A stretch of 7,726 nt of DNA from the NCBI GenBank assembly GCA_022574065.1, contig JACZST010000084.1, positions 1 through 7,726 on the forward strand. Direction: 5' to 3'. The notes under the pieces were generated by a model that was not told the DNA's origin, did not search any database, and saw nothing but the letters and a program-made list of their open reading frames with translations. Origin of the DNA: Acidobacteriota bacterium. Its GTDB lineage: Bacteria; Actinomycetota; Acidimicrobiia; Spongiisociales; UBA5794. Shown one piece after another: positions 5,514-7,726 of this stretch (position 1 is the stretch's first letter; each line of letters starts with the position of its first letter). The translations under genes and the position numbers were made by a program.

Positions 5514-5528
5514 CGGCCCTCAGGGCCG
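5514..5528. terminator. hairpin between convergent ferredoxin and ABC permease genes
   Basis: CGGCCC-TCA-GGGCCG is a perfect 6-bp GC stem just after the ferredoxin-like stop and about 45 bp from the permease stop. Its place between convergent genes suggests a shared terminator, but no T run follows on either strand. Confidence 0.35.
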
Positions 5529-5572
5529 ACCGACCAGGATCGGGCAGCAGAGGGTCGATGAAACAAGTGCTG

Positions 5573-7726
5573 CTAGGCCGATCGCTCTTTGATGATCTTC
5601 GGGATGCTCAGCCTCCTGATTGCTCGCAGGCCGGGCCATTGCGAGATCAGGGCGACGACCACGATGGCGAATGAGGCCCAGGCGTAGGTCATCGGCTGTA
5701 TATGTAGGTCGAAGGAAAAGAGATCGCTTCCGAAACTGGCCATGGCGGCCTTGGCCGCGTAGTAGCCGACTACCAGCCCGATGGGGATGCCCATAGCAGC
5801 CACCAGGAGGTTCTCGGTCGTTATGCACCGGGAAATACTGCGCCGGTCGATCCCCACCGCGAGCAATGTCGCGACCTCCCGGGTCCGCTCCGCGATGTTC
5901 ACGCTCATCGCATTGAAGATCAGAGCAAACGCCATCACGCCCCCGAACAGCAGCATCACACCGACGAAGGCGTAGAACAGGATCATGAAGCGCTGCATCA
6001 TGTCGTAGAGCACCTTGGCGTCTTCGAAGGCCGCAACCCGGGGGAGCTCGGTAACGGCGTTGCGAAGCGCCTTGGCGTCGACACCGTCGACATACGCGAT
6101 CAACGCAGACGTGGCCGGCAATTCGGTACCAGTCAGAATTTCCGCTCTGCTGCGCGATATGTACGCCATTGTGCCGAGCGGCTCATCGACGAAGGCGGCA
6201 ACGCGCTCGGCCACGGAGATGCCGCTGGCAAAAGCGATATTGACGGGGTCGCCGATCTCGATGTCGAGGAGTCCCCGGGTCGCCTTGCCGAGGACGAGGC
6301 CCTGGTCGGGGAGATCGATCCAGCCGTCGGTTGTCGACATCAGCTGGTGCATGTCGGTGTCATCCTCGAGCACCATCAGTGCAGTCTCGTAATGGTGGCC
6401 ACCGGCCTCGAGCGACACCGGCACAGTCAGCGCCGGCTCGGCCGCGGCGACGCCGTCGATCGCCAGCAGCGCGACGACATCCTCAGTCGTTGCCGGCCCG
6501 CTGAAATACACGGTGGCGTCTTCCTGCTGGATCTCGACGAACTGGCGCTCCATCAAATATCGGGTCGTGTCGAACATGCCCCATGACACCAGCACCAACA
6601 TCAACGACAGGACGACCCCGATGATCGTGTAGGTAGTCCGGCGCGGGTTACGGCCCACGCCGCGTAACGCCATCCTCCACGAGACCGGAATCCGACGCAG
6701 CGCGGGAATGACGCGCTCGAAGATGCTCTGCCTTCCTCCACCCGCCGGCGTCTCGCCCCGCATTGCTTCGGCCGGAAGGACCCGGGAGGCAACCAGTGCC
6801 GGCGCCAACGCAGCCAGCAAGCTGGCAACCATACCGAAGGCGACTGCGCCCAGGAGGGTTGCCGGGTAGAACTGGATCAGGGTCACCGGAATAGACAGCA
6901 TGCTCGTGTACAGGCGGGTGATGGATCGGGCAAGTAACACACCGACCACCGCACCGGGGACCGATCCGATCAGGCCGGGAAGTAGGCCGTAGCCCACGTA
7001 GTGCCGCAGCACTTGCCCCCGGGTGAAACCGTTGGCCAGGAAGACCCCGATGTGTGGTCGCTGGGAGTGGACGAGTTGGTTGATCATCATGTAGGCCGCC
7101 ATTGCTGCCGCGGTGAGGAACATGATCGGGAAGAAAACCGCCATCTCCTCGAAAGCCTTCAGATCCTCGGACAGGGCGGCGTTGGACGGCTGCTGTTCTC
7201 TCGGGTAGACGCTGGCGGCGCCATGCGACCGGGCGTCTTCGGTGAGGGCCACCGTGGTGTCGGCGTCTTCCTCGCCATCGGCGTAGTAGATGATGGCCTC
7301 ATTCGGACCGCCGCCGGCAAGTTCTCGGGCCAACTCCTCCGAGCTGAAGACGACGCCGAAGTTGTCCGGCGTCGTGATCATCTCCTGCCGATCGCGCGAC
7401 GGCCAGATGTACTCCGGCGAAGCAACGACCCCCTCAACCGTTACTTCATGCCAGGTCGCACCGGACAGGATGTCGAAGCTGTCTCCCGGGATGAGGTCGA
7501 AATGATCGGCCATGTGCTTTTCAACGAGGACCCCATCCGGGTGGGCCGGGTCCAGGTACGTGCCGGAGAGAACGTCGAGCTGGTTCACCTCCGGCTGAGC
7601 GGCGGCCGGGACACCGACCGCTCTCCCCAGCAGCTTGGCCCCGTCGACGCGAAATGGAACGTCGGCCGAGGTCCGGGTTATGGCCGACTCGACGGTTGGC
7701 ATCTGGCCGGCGACGCCGGCGATGGC
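5573..7726 (-). CDS. FtsX/MacB-type ABC transporter permease, 5' end outside window
   Basis: 717 codons are visible and the frame is open to the right edge (AIAGVAGQ precedes the Met codon at 7702), so the true start and the first membrane helix are missing. Counting from that Met: an extracytoplasmic MacB_PCD-like domain at about 1-180; a three-helix FtsX domain at about 187-310 (FFPIMFLTAAAMAAYMMI, with HIGVFLANGFTRGQ in the coupling region); a fourth helix near 357-376 starting the second half (RNPRRTTYTIIGVVLSLML); a second extracytoplasmic domain at about 380-570; and a final FtsX domain (RFMILFYAFVGVMLLFGGVM, TREVATLLAVGIDRRSI, three helices). This duplicated layout is that of large actinobacterial FtsX-type permeases working with a separate ATPase, usually an adjacent LolD-like gene. 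None is in the window; it may lie to the right. Substrate unknown. No DosR-type box is seen for it. Confidence 0.88.
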   Translation of the reverse strand, partial: AIAGVAGQMPTVESAITRTSADVPFRVDGAKLLGRAVGVPAAAQPEVNQLDVLSGTYLDPAHPDGVLVEKHMADHFDLIPGDSFDILSGATWHEVTVEGVVASPEYIWPSRDRQEMITTPDNFGVVFSSEELARELAGGGPNEAIIYYADGEEDADTTVALTEDARSHGAASVYPREQQPSNAALSEDLKAFEEMAVFFPIMFLTAAAMAAYMMINQLVHSQRPHIGVFLANGFTRGQVLRHYVGYGLLPGLIGSVPGAVVGVLLARSITRLYTSMLSIPVTLIQFYPATLLGAVAFGMVASLLAALAPALVASRVLPAEAMRGETPAGGGRQSIFERVIPALRRIPVSWRMALRGVGRNPRRTTYTIIGVVLSLMLVLVSWGMFDTTRYLMERQFVEIQQEDATVYFSGPATTEDVVALLAIDGVAAAEPALTVPVSLEAGGHHYETALMVLEDDTDMHQLMSTTDGWIDLPDQGLVLGKATRGLLDIEIGDPVNIAFASGISVAERVAAFVDEPLGTMAYISRSRAEILTGTELPATSALIAYVDGVDAKALRNAVTELPRVAAFEDAKVLYDMMQRFMILFYAFVGVMLLFGGVMAFALIFNAMSVNIAERTREVATLLAVGIDRRSISRCITTENLLVAAMGIPIGLVVGYYAAKAAMASFGSDLFSFDLHIQPMTYAWASFAIVVVALISQWPGLRAIRRLSIPKIIKERSA

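Noticed and set aside
5511..5530. GGCCCTCAGGGCC as another DosR-type box
   Set aside because: The half-sites have the wrong orientation (GGCCC then GGGCC) and spacing; it is a plain GC hairpin between convergent genes.
1..7726. CRISPR arrays, insertion sequences, toxin-antitoxin or phage genes
   Set aside because: No regularly spaced repeats, transposase, integrase or phage-like product is seen in any frame.

Overview
The window looks like chromosomal DNA of a high-GC actinobacterium. The evidence is the base composition, GTG starts, apparent leaderless genes, and a two-component pair very close in sequence to mycobacterial DosR/DevR and DosT/DosS. I cannot place it below phylum level.

Layout: Positions 1-50 hold what looks like the 3' half of a tRNA (minus strand) inside a long inverted repeat, possibly an integration attachment site. 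Positions 51-373 are non-coding except for two tandem DosR-type boxes (244-286). Positions 374-2135 carry a minus-strand pair: a small SHOCT-type membrane protein, then hemN (oxygen-independent coproporphyrinogen III dehydrogenase), with a DosR-type box and a -10 upstream (2244-2294). Positions 2436-3170 (minus) encode a DosR-like response regulator and 3247-4362 (plus) a single-GAF sensor kinase. The two diverge from one shared DosR-type box (3206-3221). Positions 4363-4859 (minus) are a pyridoxamine-phosphate-oxidase-fold flavoprotein gene broken by two apparent single-base shifts, also with a DosR-type box (4893-4910). Positions 5037-5510 (plus) are a two-cluster ferredoxin-like gene that also seems to carry shifts. 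Positions 5573-7726 (minus) are an FtsX/MacB-type ABC permease running off the right edge.

How it fits together: The kinase GAF domain aligns without gaps to DosS/DosT over the haem pocket. It keeps the haem-ligand histidine (H112) and distal tyrosine (Y134), and it has glycine at the DosS E87 position, as in DosT. The regulator's recognition helix has the same EKTVKNYVS core as DosR. Copies of the palindrome AGGGCC-N4-GACCCT (or close variants) lie 28-32 bp upstream of candidate -10 elements for three transcripts: SHOCT-hemN, the regulator and the flavoprotein. A fourth promoter, for the kinase, is one helical turn closer. The simplest reading is a compact oxygen/redox-sensing regulon that controls its own sensor and regulator, anaerobic haem synthesis, a small membrane protein and a flavoprotein. 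All functional statements are by recalled family resemblance; no search was run.
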